The notes: generated by a model from the letters alone, not told the origin. Shown: positions 43,335 to 54,053, counted from the first letter of the stretch. The stretch is 64,000 bases of DNA from Falciphora oryzae (GCA_000733355.1 JNVV01000038.1:389414-453413); one strand, 5' to 3'. Numbers and translations: made by a program.

Positions 43335-43636
43335 GCGCAACATACCCTTATTCCTTTACGTACTTTCCTTTTATTCCACTGATTACAAAAACGCTTCTAC
43401 GACGGAACCTTTACAAGTAGTCGTATAAAAATAAGCAAACGGTACCACTGTTTAACACAGCAGGACCGTATACGAAAAGCAAATATGGTTTTTACTCCCA
43501 GGCTCCGGAACGGGGGCGACACGCACCCGAGGACGAGTTTAAGGGTTTTTACATGTAAATACTACATAGTAAAGGCACCGAGGTCTTATATAAACATAAC
43601 GGTAGTATGAATATATATATAATTAACTTAAAAAAA

Positions 43637-45720
43637 TGTATGTGGCATACGTAAAAGGTCGTTTTTTTAAATTTTGTTATTATATTCGGAAAAGTTCGTA
43701 TGGACCTTAAAAAGGTGCACGAGGTTAAAAAATGGCTTGTACTTACGAACGTTAAGGAAATTCGAAATTTCCTAAAGTTTATAAACTTTTACCGACGGTT
43801 TATTCGCGACTTTAGCAAAAAGGTTGTACTATTTACGAATTTTATTAAAAATAATACCTAATTTTATTGGGGGAAATAAAAATAAAAAGCTTTCGAGCTA
43901 TTGCGGATAACCGTTTCGCAAAAACCAGTTTTGGCTATATTAAACCCGGACAAATTTTTCGAGGTAAAAACCGATGCGTTAAATTTCGCAATCGGGGGAT
44001 AATTTGGATAAAAAAACGAGCAAAAAAAACTGCACCTTTGCGCCTTCTTTTTACAAAAACTTAATGGACCTAAATTGAACTATTAAATCTATAATAAAAA
44101 GCTTTTCGCTATTATTAGGGCATTAAAAGAATGAAAACTTTACTTGTGTGGAGCAAAGCATTAAATTATGGTGCATACGGACCATAAAAACCTATTACAT
44201 TTTACTACTAGCAAAAATTTAAACAAACGGTAAATCCGGTGGAGTGAATTCCTTTAGGATTATAATATCCGGATTGAATACCGCAAAGGATTGGAAAACG
44301 GATAGGCGGACGCTTTTAGTTGCCGATTAAATTACGAAGTTGATATTCCAAAGGAAATTCGTGTGATATTCGCTTAGGGCCTAAACGGATCTTTAGTTCC
44401 GGTATAGCGGGTACTAGCAAAAACAGCTAGATAAAAGGAATGAATTTTTAAAAGGATTTAGTAAATCCACGGGTAGTTGGCTTATAGCTATTAAAGAGTA
44501 ACTAAAATATGGAAAAAGTTACGATAATATTACGGGTTTGTCGGAATTTGAGCCGAAGTATAGGAAGCAATTAAAGATTGTAAAAGCTGCGTAAAAAATA
44601 AAGCCAGCCGATATAAACCTTATGGGTTATTGCAACCTTTGCTAACGCTTAACAAAGTATGGCAGTATGTTATAACAAATTTCGTTGTTAAACTATTAAA
44701 GTTAAAAAAGCTTTTAACGAACGTTTGTTATAATAATATTTTAGTAGTGGTAAATAGGTTTACTAAATACGCCTTATTTCTACTTTATAAAAAGGCAAGC
44801 AACGCTACAAAGTTGGCGTACGTCTTTATCCGGCATATGATCGTAAAGTACGGAGTGCTAGAGCATATCGTTACGGATAGGGATAAGCTATTTATAAGCA
44901 AGTTTTAGCGCGCGCTTGTATCCAAATTGGGAGTCGAGCACGCTTTATTAACAGCGTACCACCCGGAAACAAACGGATAAACCGAACGAACGAATTAAAC
45001 CATGAAATAATACTTTCGCTACTACGTTAATTATAAACAAACGAACTGGGTATAATTGCTTCCTATGGCGTAATTTGCGTATAACAGCTTAAAACACGAA
45101 AGTACGAAAACCACACCGTTTTTTGCAAACTACGGGTATACATTTACGGTGTACGGAAAACTTAAAGCAGAACCACACGCTTTAGCAGCGGAAATCCAGG
45201 TGACGGAGCTTACCAAACTGCATAAAAATCTTTAAGCAAAGCTCGAAAAGCTACGATAACGAATGGCTATATAAGCTAATAAAAAAAGGATCGAGGGACC
45301 GATTTTTAAAGAGGGGGATAGCGTTTATTTTTTACGCCGCAACATTAAAACGAAACGACCAAATGATAAGCTGGATTATAAAAAGTTTGGGCCGTTTAAG
45401 GTGAAAAAGGTGGTATTAAACGTTAATTACGAATTATAACTCCCCCTAACTATGGAAATCTACTTAATTTTTTACGTTTTTTTGCTAGCATTAGCACCGT
45501 TTGGAACGGAAAGCAGCGAGTTAATGGAAATCGATTTAAAGCAAAAGTACGAGGTTGAAAAATTTTTGGACGAACGTACGAAGCGACGTTTTAAAAAGTA
45601 TTTAATTAAGTAGAAAAGGTACGGCTACGAAAAAAACACGTAGGAAAAAGCGACAAACTTTAAGAATTGTTAGAAAGCGTTAGCGGAGTACCAACGGAAG
45701 CGTTTGTTAAAAGGTTAGCA
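43637..45720 (+). pseudogene. Element A pol, second part (RNase H, integrase, chromodomain)
   Basis: Continues the reverse transcriptase frame after the LINE. Integrase is recognisable from 44640: NILVVVNRFTKYALFL, KYGVLEHIVTDRDKLF, then LLTAYHPETNG and FAYNSLKHESTKTTPFF. Near 45330-45620 the tail has the RPNDKLDYKKFGPFKVKKV GPY/F-type module, then EIDLKQKYEVEKFLDERTKR, which in element C becomes a chromodomain. Many stops. The gap between 43700 and 44600 contains RNase H in broken frames. Confidence 0.75.
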
Positions 45721-45730
45721 AAAAAACATA

Positions 45731-45771
45731 CTAAGGAACCAATTACCGAAATTTAACAATTGGTTCCTTAG
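45731..45771 (+). repeat. Perfect 14-bp hairpin next to the tRNA-like sequence
   Basis: CTAAGGAACCAATT at 45731-45744 is exactly inverted at 45758-45771 (AATTGGTTCCTTAG), with a 13-nt loop. Element C has the matching place at about 55325-55363, where the pairing is imperfect (AACTAATT ... GGTTGGTTCCTTAG). Confidence 0.75.
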
Positions 45772-45774
45772 TAA

Positions 45775-45846
45775 CGGCCCTGCCGGGATTCGAACCCGAA
45801 ATTTCGGCAAAAGAAGCTAAAGCTACATTTAATGTGCTATAGGACC
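45775..45846 (-). other. tRNA-Lys-like sequence in element A
   Basis: A 72-nt minus-strand segment with tRNA layout. The acceptor arms GGTCCTA and CAGGGCC pair at six of seven positions. A T-arm CGGG-TTCGAAT-CCCG is perfect, and an anticodon-like arm has the loop TTCTTTT (CTT, lysine). The D-arm is poor. It is probably a tRNA-derived module or decayed tRNA rather than a working gene. Element C carries the same sequence at 55246-55317. Confidence 0.55.
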
Positions 45847-45866
45847 TAAGGAAGTTGTTGGGAATT

Positions 45867-46442
45867 TTACGATTTACCCGATTGAAGAAAGACACCCAGG
45901 TCGAAAGCAGGATTGACTTTGGGACCCGGCCAATTTAAAAAGGAAAGCGATAGCGGAGGAAAGGAAGGGGCAGATAGGGCAGAAGGCGCAGTAAGGGCTT
46001 ACGTAGTAGCTTTTTCGGCCTTTTCCCGCTTAATCCGCTCCAGCTCTTCCAAATTGTCGATACCCCGACGTATCGCACGTATCTTTTTTTTTAACTACAT
46101 TTTTTTTTGTTTTCGCAAACGTTTTATTTTTGCGTTAATAAGGCGACGCTTTTTTTTAACAGCTTTTAACTTAGTTTTACGTTATGTGAACTGATGTTGA
46201 AGCTTTTAAAGTTATATAAGCGAAGGGCCTAGTACGTTGCAACGGGAACGGCTTTAACGGATACATTTTACGTATCGGGAAAAATCTTGAGGAGAAACTT
46301 CGTAATAAGAACGACCCAGGGCCTTGCAAAAAAAATAAGAAAGTATTTTAATTGAAAAAAAAATGAGGGCGGCAAGGAGGTTGTTGCGACGAACAGTCGA
46401 ACGCGTAATAGGAGTTTTTCGTTTTTGTACCCGATCCGACAT
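45867..46442 (-). pseudogene. Antisense ORF of the chromovirus, copy A
   Basis: A 576-nt frame on the strand opposite to pol, starting MSDRVQKRKTPITRS. It is the exact length counterpart of 54650-55225 in element C with no indels. It has an N-terminal basic region, a Cys group around VKCIR and RSRCNVLGPS, a Lys/Arg-rich coiled coil (KKRRLINAKIKRLRKQKK, RRGIDNLEELERIKREKAE) and a Ser/Pro-rich tail (PSALSAPSFPPLSLSFLN). It contains several TAA/TAG codons; most coincide with sense codons in copy C. Function unknown. Confidence 0.7.
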
Positions 46443-46556
46443 TCTGTTAAAAGCAAGGGGATGGGAGATGGCAAGGAAGGAAAGTATTTATTACTAACAA
46501 AAGGAAGGGATAGCAGATATAGCCAAAGGGATTTAGCTTAAAAGAGGGGACCTAAT

Positions 46557-47038
46557 GTTACGACCATACAGGTAGCGGGGATAGGAGGCTTGGGTTAAGC
46601 CCCGGAAAGGAAGCACCCTTAACCCCGCATTTGGAAAAGGAAGGGTTACGTGGAAGGATACGTGACCTTAAGGTGATATGTTTGATATGCGATATAGCAG
46701 ACATAGTACAGGTCCTTAAAGTGATATGTTTGATATGCGATATAGCAGATATAGCACAGGTCCTTAAAGTGATATGTTTGATATGCGATATAGCAGATAT
46801 AGCATAGATTAGGAAGGATTAGGTCGTATATATAAGGGAAAGGTTTTTTTACGGTTAGATAGCTTTAACTAAGGCATCAGCATCAGTTAACCTAAGTTAG
46901 TTCCAAAGTACCCCTTTGGGTAAGCAATTTAAGCTTCTGTTACCAATTTCCCGGTTTCCTTAAAGCAACCCCTATTAAGTGTATTGTTTAGCACCTTCCT
47001 TAGGTGTTTTACCTTAGGAGCAGAGCTTGATTGTAACA
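46557..47038 (+). repeat. 3' LTR of element A
   Basis: 482 bp, TGTTACGACCATACAGG ... GCTTGATTGTAACA, matching the two LTRs of element C in inverted orientation. Contains three 48-bp tandem units near 46670-46805 and TATATATAAGGG near 46830. Right flank TTAGT; the left LTR is missing, so no duplication can be checked. Confidence 0.9.
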
Positions 47039-47951
47039 TTAGTCCATATAATTTAGGGGCGCCGCAGCAAATGCATCCTTTACCGCAAAAGGGGTAAAGC
47101 TTTAACCTTTGGGAAGTTTGTCGTCCTATTGCAGCACGTATATAACCATAGCGAAAACGCGTGCGCGGTAAACGTTTTGAAGCAATCGAATCGCATAATA
47201 AAACTTTAGCTTAGCAACTGAAAGTTTTTAGGTGCGACCTAAGCCTAATACGTTAGCTTTAACCAAAAAAGAAAATTCCTTCCAAATATAATAAATAAAA
47301 TTGTGCTGGACGTAAAAAAATGCCGGGATAGGAAGCATCTATTACTTGCAGTCGAAAGGTATCGTGCATTCGAATTGAGCAAATTAAATATACCTAATAA
47401 AGGATGTGGTTTTTTAGTCGCCATGCAAGAGGAAGAGTACGTTGTTGTAATCGAAAATGTCCGGCTTAAGGCCGAACAATTTTTGAAATAGTTTTTCGTA
47501 TATCCGAAAAACGCCGCCAAGCTCCCTTTCGTTTTTTATAATAGTAGGGGTTTAAATAATGTAGGATTTTAGCGTAATAACGCGGGCAACTTCGGGGAAC
47601 TAACGGTTTAAAAAATGAAAAAAGAGCTTCCTTCCAAAAAGATAATGCATCGTTTTATAGCGGAAAAAAAAATCGGAGCATTGCGCTATAATTTAAGGTA
47701 ATGCGGATATATACGGCTTTAAAAGCCATTCGTCGTTAAACGGTACGGTCGCATGCTATTAAAACTAGGTGTAGCGGACGATATTAAAGTTCCCGATAGC
47801 GAAGCAAATAGTAATATTCCGTATAACGTCTTTGCGGCCATAACCGAAATTTTGGACCCGGTTTATAAAGTTAAAATTGTCGTAAACGAAAGTGAAATTG
47901 GGATTAAATGCGATGCGTTTGAAATTTTTCTAAATAAAATATTTATAATTA
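47039..47951 (+). pseudogene. Unidentified degenerate coding relic
   Basis: Between element A and the foldback element. From about 47290 to 47950 the plus strand gives protein-like stretches (KCRDRKHLLLAVERYRAFEL, GCGFLVAMQEEEYVVVIENV, later FAAITEILDPVYKVKIVVNE) interrupted by TAG/TAA codons and at least one apparent frame change. I do not recognise the family. It could be host DNA or the end of another transposon that received both neighbours. Confidence 0.35.
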
Positions 47952-48081
47952 ACGTAGTTCACCACCGAGTCGGACAAACCACCGAGTCGGACAGTTGAAA
48001 AATGCATATTAAACAGCGTTTTTTTTCGATTAAATAACTCGCTTAATTTAAAGCTAAATTCTACCAAAATTAAAACAGTTA

Positions 48082-49943
48082 ACGTGGTTCATAAGCGAGT
48101 CGGACACATAAGCGAATCGGACACCCAAACCCGACCTCCGGTCAATCGACGCGTATGCCAACCTAAAAACGCCAAAAATCCATTCAAACTACTTTGAACT
48201 ATATACATTGGATATTTTTACTTTTTCCTAACAAATGCGCGCATTGTGTCCGGTTTTGCCGCAAATGCTACATCGCTAACGAATTGTTATCGCCCTCCTT
48301 TTTTAACCCCCATAATCGCGCATTTCTTACTATAGCTATCCATCCAGCTCCTATTGGTTTAAAACATTTCGTACTTCGTCGATAGTAAGTAACCTTCCAA
48401 ATCGAACACGTGTTTTTTTAGCCCTCCGGCGTTTATTTAATGCCTCGTTCGCTTTTTTAAACGTAGATACCTCGGTTCGGAAAAGGGCTACTTTATGCAT
48501 TATCGCTTTCGCCCCTTTTGCAATTTAGTCCACAGCCGTATAAATAGGAATTGGAAAGCTGCTTTGGTAATTGGAAATCCGAATTTTAATATGTTCGGAT
48601 TGCGAAATTGCTTCCTTAACCGTCCGGGGCGTTTTGGAAATCCAAGGTTCGGGGTCGTTTAAAGGCGTTTTTGGGGGAATTAAAGTTCGTAACCTCACAT
48701 CCAGCTTTTCTAAAACCGAATCCGGATTGAAAAAAGCAAAGCCAACCTTTTAAAAGCCTTTTCGAATATTTCCTTCGGTTATAAAGTTAAAAAATGCCGC
48801 TTTAAACGCCGAAAGGAACTCGATTTTAGTTATATAATTAACGTGCGACCTTATTAAATTTTTAATTTATCGACCGTACGCCTTTTTTATCGGGCTAAAG
48901 CACCTAACGTTAAGCGGTTAAAGGAAGTAAAACGAATGCGGAAGCATGCAAAGCGTAATAATATTATGTTCCTAGCAATAAAATTCGAAATCCGTCGAAT
49001 GGTAGCTTTCGTATCCGTTTAGCACTAACAAACGATAGGGGCCTTTTATACGCGACGCAATGTGTTTATCGAAATATTAAATCCATTTCAAACCGAGCTC
49101 GTTCGTAATCCACCCGTTAGAATTTGTTGCGATAACCTAATCGCGTAAAAGGTCGGTTTCCGAATACCAATTGGCTAGGTGGTATTGCCTTTTAACGATA
49201 ATGAAAGGGGGGATCGTCCAACCGCAACAATTAACCCTTTGGATAATTGTAACCCATTCCCGGTTGCTAGGCTGGATTAGTTTTATTTTACTACGGCCTT
49301 CCGATGTTATAATAACCATAACGGCCGCGATTATGCCCATAAAAAAGCCGGTTTCGTCGAAATTGTAAATATCGTTATTTAGGATGCTATATTTGGCTAT
49401 AATGTTCCGTATAAGGTTGAACCACGCAAAAACGAGCTTGGGATTTTCGCATTTGGCCTTTTGGTAATCGTATTTTCGAATTTAGCGCGTGCTAAGCTTT
49501 ACGCGGCGTTTAACGAAGTTCGCGACCTAGCATTTGCTAACGGTATTTGTATCGCGTTCGGCGAACAATCGGTTGGTTATATTTTTAACACCAAAAGGCC
49601 GGGGAAGAAATGCGCGAAAATCCAGCTCGAATATATATTTAATAAGCGCCTCCTTTTCGGATTCCGTTAATTTCCGGGAATTGGGTATGCTATCGCATCG
49701 AGCAGGTTTGCCGCGGCGTCGGTCGCTTAATATAAAAATGGGAATATTATAAAGTTTTACTGCAACACGCGTACTAAATTTCGAATTAGTTTTTATTGCC
49801 TTTATAGTAAGGATTACTTTGGATTCTTTCGGGAGCGAATCCATTACGTATGTATTAAGATATTCGAATGGAAAGTTGACGCGACGCGTCGCGTCGAAAA
49901 GTGTCCGACTCGCTTATGTGTCCGATTCGCTTATGAACCACGT
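48082..49943 (-). mobile_element. Inner pogo-like transposon P3
   Basis: 1862 bp between TA dinucleotides. Termini: ACGTGGTTCATAAGCGA on the left and its inverse on the right, each with two copies of TAAGCGARTCGGACAC. The left and right copies differ by a few transitions. The outer ten bases ACGTGGTTCA are shared with the foldback element F around it. The transposase on the minus strand is broken. Confidence 0.85.
48236..49844 (-). pseudogene. Pogo-type transposase of P3, decayed
   Basis: The frame starts near 49844. It shows a psq/CENP-B-type N-terminus (STRVAVKLYNIP, SRKLTESEKEALIKYIFELD), then YNFDETGF near 49360, SNREWVTIIQRVNCCGWTIP, a degenerate second site (LVLNGYESYHS for LDGHxSH) near 49030, and LPHSFYFLYPLNVRCFSPIK for the third. 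The C-terminus has a CCHC zinc knuckle CSICGKTGHNARIC near 48240-48280. Stops are scattered, and the second catalytic Asp reads Asn, consistent with G-to-A change. Confidence 0.75.
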
Positions 49944-50245
49944 TATATTTAATATTATAAAGATTATAATTTGAATTTTCCGCATTTTTATTATTACTCT
50001 TTTAGGTTAGTTTACAAAATGTATACAGTGTATTACACAGTGTTGCAAACTAACTTAAAAGGAGTAATAATAAAAATGCGGAAAATTCAAATTATAATCT
50101 TTATAATGTTAAATATAACTGTTTTAATTTTGGTAGAATTTAGCCTCAAATTAAGCGAGTTATTTAATCGAAAAAAAACGCTGTTTAATATGCATTTTTC
50201 AACTGTCCGACTCGGTGGTTTGTCCGACTCGGTGGTGAACCACGT

Positions 50246-51857
50246 TAACTAACTAGTTATAACGTTATAATTATATATTATTTAGCTGGTATACGTACTG
50301 TGGCCTTATTTACCAGCCCGCCCATTTGCTTTTTCGTAACCCTATAAAACGAACTGATTTTGAATTTCGCGAGCATATGTCACCTTTTTAGTAACCCCGC
50401 TTTGCACCTAATACACCCTAAATATCCGCCCTAAATAGTTACTTTTTTTAAGCGCCCGCGCGTGTGCCATTAAACTCGCGATCAAAAACCGGGGGCCAAT
50501 ATTTTTATTTTTTTTGGGCGGGGACGGTCCCCCTTTTGTTATAGGGTTGGGGGTATATTAGTTAGGGCCGTAAAAGTCCCAATCGGCGCGGGAATTAGCT
50601 ATAACAGCAGTTAGCAATTGGTATAAATGAGGCGCATGTTTTTAAAAGCGCGTGTCGCTTTGGATAAGGTTTTTTTTTACTTAGGTAACGTCGCAAATGT
50701 TTTTGGCGCTGTAAAGGTTTTCCCTTTTACAATACTGTTCGGGGTTGAAAGTATTAAAAAGGTTAAATGCGGTAAGGTTGTCGAGCTTTCGGCGAAAGGT
50801 GGTATAGTACGCGTTTACGGGTTGGCCTTCGCTATCGAATCGGACCTTAACGCCGGTTTCGAAAAAAGCGCTTTTAATTTCGGGGTTTTGCAGAGAAGCG
50901 CGGAATTGATGGAGGCGAAGTTTATTGCGTTAACCGTCGCTGCGGCGCTAGCACGCCTATTGTTTAATAAAATGTGCGAAAGTAAAATAATGCTGCCCGC
51001 GGATAGTATAGTAACGGGCGCGCTAGCATTTTAATATTTCGTTTATTAGATTATCGGCGAACATGTTAGTTTCGTCGGGCGTTTCGAAAGCATCGTTAAA
51101 TAGGAGGTGGGGGCGGGGTTCGTGGGAAAATGCGGCGACCTTTAGTCAACGGTTTTGCAATCGGCGATATTGGGCGACGGAAAAGGAATCGGAAGCAGGC
51201 GGACGAGGCGTTAAATTGGGGAAAATGTTTAACGGCGTATCGGATTCGGAGTCGGATTCGGAATTAAAGTCGGATTCGAGCGACGGCGGCGGAAGTGGTG
51301 ATATTGGGGGAATCGTAAAATCCAACGTAAGGACCGCAGCATTAAGGGCATTTTGCGGCGGCTGCCCGGAAGGGAAAGTAGGTAAATAGGAAAAAGACGA
51401 TGGGGAAGATATTGCAAAAATTGCAAAAATAGTAGGAATTTTAATTTTCGTAGGCGCAAATTCGAATAAATCGCTTGGTAAATGCGAATTGCACGCGTGG
51501 TATGGTAGGGGGGATGGAAGAATGCAATTTTGGTGGTTTGGTAATTTAGTGGGATTTAGAAAATTAATAACGCTTTTCGCACTATCCGACCTTAAACCAG
51601 ATGGCGGCGAAGTTGTGTGGGGATTATAATTGGTTAAATTAATGCTGTAGCTGGGAGTAGAGAAAAAGTGACTTATGTGACCTTCGCCCCTTATCTGGTC
51701 TAAGCCACTGAGACTAACTCGCTGCCCTGGTTGAAAAAGTACTTGTAGCGAGTTAAATTTTTAAGCTTTTAAACTTTTGCCACGGATCCATAAACTGGTT
51801 TTTTGAAAATTGTATGTAAAAAACCAAAAAACCATTTAGTATCAAACACGCCCTTAT
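50246..51857 (-). mobile_element. Unclassified degenerate element ending in repeat R1
   Basis: AT-rich segment with protein-like stretches on both strands, none identified. The minus strand from 51600 to 51150 has a long stop-free Ser/Pro-rich frame with an acidic SDSESD stretch. The plus strand has a 135-codon frame at 50627-51034. The right end is repeat R1 copy b, so this may be the body of the element whose tip is found alone at 3.53 kb. Left boundary uncertain. Confidence 0.4.
51750..51857 (-). repeat. Repeat R1, copy b
   Basis: Read on the minus strand: AAGGGCGTGTTTGATACTAA, then GGTTTTTTGG, a TTTTCAAAAAACC stretch and GGATCCGTGG. Copy a at 3528-3676 has the same blocks in order. After this point (51858) the sequence is GC-rich and undamaged. 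Confidence 0.65.
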
Positions 51858-52513
51858 ATGTGGGACTCGAGTTGGTATCGGAACCCGGCCTTGCTGGTGC
51901 TCGGGTCTGGCTAAAATGTGTCATCGTCTTCGGTCTTGTAGCGCCCGCCTAAAGCCATGGAGCCAGGACCACATCCAGCCGACAAGGGTCTAACCTCGAG
52001 CCATGGGCAATTTTGGCGTGGTTCGGCATTCATCAGGACACTAGACCGTTAGCTCTGTTCAAAAGGCATCGAAGGATTCGTTTGCACTTTCCAACATTGG
52101 GCGCGACGTTCGCATGTATATTAGAAATGGCCAAAGAGCGCTGCCGGTTGCCGAAGGGCACAAACGAGGGAGCTTCCTCCGCACTAGCCGTATGTCGCTC
52201 TCTGTTTCCGTCAAATCGGCGGGCTTGGCGCATACGATTGAAGTTCGAAGCAACACAAATATTTAATGGTATTGTCTCGAGCAGACTTTTACGGTCTTCG
52301 TTTTCAATCAAGTCCCAAATTACCACACGTATTCCTATTACCATTTAGAAATCCTCCCAAAACAACTACTTTAAATACTATTCCTTAACGCCTTTATACG
52401 CTTTTGAAGCTAAGGCTGGGTCGGCCCGTTGCTTCCGTGCTCAAGGGACGGACTTGGCTCGCTGTTTCCAAATGCCGGCAGATGCAGGTATGAGACAACA
52501 CCGAGTAGCAATA
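51858..52513. other. Undamaged unique island between repeats
   Basis: About 650 bp of normal composition between two RIP-like blocks. An open frame of 103 codons on the minus strand (52344-52033) has no recognised features. It may be host DNA left between insertions. Confidence 0.4.
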
Positions 52514-52731
52514 AGTCAGTGCACCCCCTGTTGGGCACCCCCCCCAAACGGGCACCCTGTCAGCCCCACAGCCTCAAATCGTCGCGCGTACTTCAATTCT
52601 ACGGGATTCCATCAATTCTAATCCGTTTTCCTTACTTTTTGCTGCATTCGAACGTCGATATGCTGGAGAAACAATACACAGAAGAAGAAGTCGAACAGGC
52701 CGTCGCCGCCGTGCAAGCGAAGGTCCCAATC
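52514..52731 (+). pseudogene. Pogo copy P2, left end and transposase start
   Basis: Begins after TA with AGTCAGTGCACCCCC and an inner GGGCACCCC block, a terminus of the same kind as P1 but different sequence. The leader GTACTTCAATTCTACGGGAT is nearly identical to P1. An ATG at 52661 opens MLEKQYTEEEVEQAVAAVQA, the P1 transposase N-terminus. The frame is cut at 52732 by a family-B LTR. A later piece of the same transposase lies at 62745-62775 and 63599 onward. Confidence 0.85.
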
Positions 52732-53026
52732 TGTAACAAGGGGTCAAAGATAGCTTGGAGAAAGAATCTCTAGATTGCAGATAATCTTTCTATGGGCTCA
52801 AGAGATGTTTGAGGAGGAAGGAATCTTTCGTAAAGGACATAGGAAATGGCAGGGTTTATATAAACCCTCTGTGATCCGTGCGAAGTATCGAGTACATGAT
52901 TCACACTGCCTTCCGACCTTCACCGCTTGGCCTTAGGGCCGTTAACCGCCTATGCGGGTTTTTGACCCTCCGTAAGGCCGATTCGTAATGCCGACTAGTT
53001 AGGTCCACGGGTTCTTCCGTATAACA
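52732..53026 (-). repeat. LTR of gypsy family B, copy 2 (3' LTR of element B)
   Basis: 295 bp. On the minus strand it runs TGTTATACGGAAGAACCC ... CCCCTTGTTACA. It follows the integrase end of element B, which is also on the minus strand, so it is B's 3' LTR. It directly interrupts the pogo transposase frame of P2. Confidence 0.88.
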
Positions 53027-53299
53027 CTATCCTCCTTTTCCTAAAGCGCGTTTCGAAACCTTCCGAAGCCCGCTTAAGGGATGCGGCCGTGCCTATGTTT
53101 TATAGCACGCAAAAGTCCCTAGGCTTATCGGGGTTAAGCCGATAAAAAGCAATAACGTGCTGCTTAAATCCGTCGGTATCGAAATGCTCCCAAAGTTCCC
53201 ACGTCCAGTCCTTTTTACGTAAGTAATCCTTCCATTGGACAAAATAACGAACTTTCCCGCTTGTATCCATAAAATCTATAACTTTCTTTACAACGAAAT

Positions 53300-54053
53300 C
53301 TTTTATAACCGAAAAGGCCTCCCGTAATACCTAGTTAGGGTCAGGTCGTACCTAAATGCCAAAGCGGTAGGGTTCGATAAAGGATACGTAAAAAGCGTTA
53401 TGGATTTTCCAGGTTTTAAGCAGGGCCAATCGTACCGCCGTAGGAAAAATAACCTTAAAAATCCGAAAGGGCCCGAACATTTTGGCATCGAGTTTTTTAG
53501 CGGGGCGACGGGTTTTTATATGCCGGGCGTTTAATATAACGAACTGTTTTTCGGTAAGGACCGGCGAAGGGCTTTTCCTTTTATCGGCCCAATGCTTTAT
53601 TCGTTCCCGGGCTTTTTCGAGGTGTTGTTTGGCTTTTTCGTACATTTAGGTTATTTAATGCCGGTAAAGTTGGCTTGCTGGATTGCGTATTCGTCCTGGA
53701 AAAGGGGGATTATTAAAAGCTAAGTGGTACCCGTAGTTGGCGAAAAAGGGAGTAATGGAGGTATTTGCCGAAAATATATTATTATAAGCAAATTCCGCTG
53801 TAAGTAACAGCTTGACCCAATTAGTTATTTCGTAATTTACGAAAAACCTAAAGTAAGCTTCCAGGCTTTGGTTAAACCTTTCGGTTTGTCCATCCGTTTG
53901 GGGATGGAAGGCAATGCTTATTTTTGGCTTAATGCCTACCAAACGGAGGAAATTTTTCCACAAATGGCTCGTAAATTTGGGATTTTTATTAAAGATAATA
54001 TCTAAAAGCACACCGTATAATCGCCAGTATTTTTTAGCGAAAATGCAGATAAA
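53300..54053 (-). pseudogene. Element B integrase, C-terminal part
   Basis: Minus-strand Ty3/gypsy integrase. Frame 54053-53655: VTFICIFAKKYWRLYGV, ISIAFHPQTDGQTERFNQSL, then FAYNNIFSANTSITPFF. Frame 53645-53352: HLEKARERIKHWADKRKSPS, then DAKMFGPFRIFKVIF and FYVSFIEPYRFGI. The two are separated by few stops, so B is less damaged than A. The N-terminal half lies across element C, at 61296-62449; the pieces meet at the ATAAA duplication. No chromodomain is evident, which separates B from A/C. Confidence 0.8.

Larger units (their letters stand above)
35904..43619 (+). mobile_element. Tad-like LINE inserted in element A
   Basis: A 7716-bp insertion. The 17-bp TAATTAACTTAAAAAAA is present on both sides (35887-35903 and 43620-43636), the target duplication expected from target-primed reverse transcription. 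Removing the insertion restores the sequence seen in element C. The 3' end is an ATATATATAT run. Order: ORF1 with zinc knuckles, ORF2 with endonuclease, reverse transcriptase and a C-terminal Cys/His region. TpG is nearly absent on this strand while CpA remains, so the damage is mainly G-to-A on the sense strand. Confidence 0.85.
35375..47038 (+). mobile_element. Ty3/gypsy chromovirus A, 5'-truncated and interrupted
   Basis: Plus-strand element of the same family as complete element C (54054-61295). The 5' LTR, gag and protease are missing; it begins in reverse transcriptase at 35375 after a TIR fragment. A LINE fills 35904-43619. The element resumes with RNase H, integrase and chromodomain (to about 45720), then the tRNA-like sequence and the antisense ORF on the minus strand, and the 3' LTR at 46557-47038. 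The coding frames are full of TAG/TAA codons, so it is inactive. Confidence 0.85.
47952..50245. mobile_element. Foldback (palindromic) element F, interrupted by a pogo transposon
   Basis: Starts ACGTAGTTCACCACCGAG and ends CTCGGTGGTGAACCACGT, flanked by TA. Without the inner insertion it is about 430 bp and nearly palindromic along its whole length: the arms can be followed through ACAGTTGAAAAATGCATATT, AAATAACTCGCTTAATTT and AAAATGCGGAAAATTCAAAT to a centre near TGTATACAGTGTATTACACAG (about 50010-50045). It codes for nothing, so it depends on a transposase from elsewhere. The inner element, with similar termini, inserted at a TA (48080-48081) in its left arm. Confidence 0.85.
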
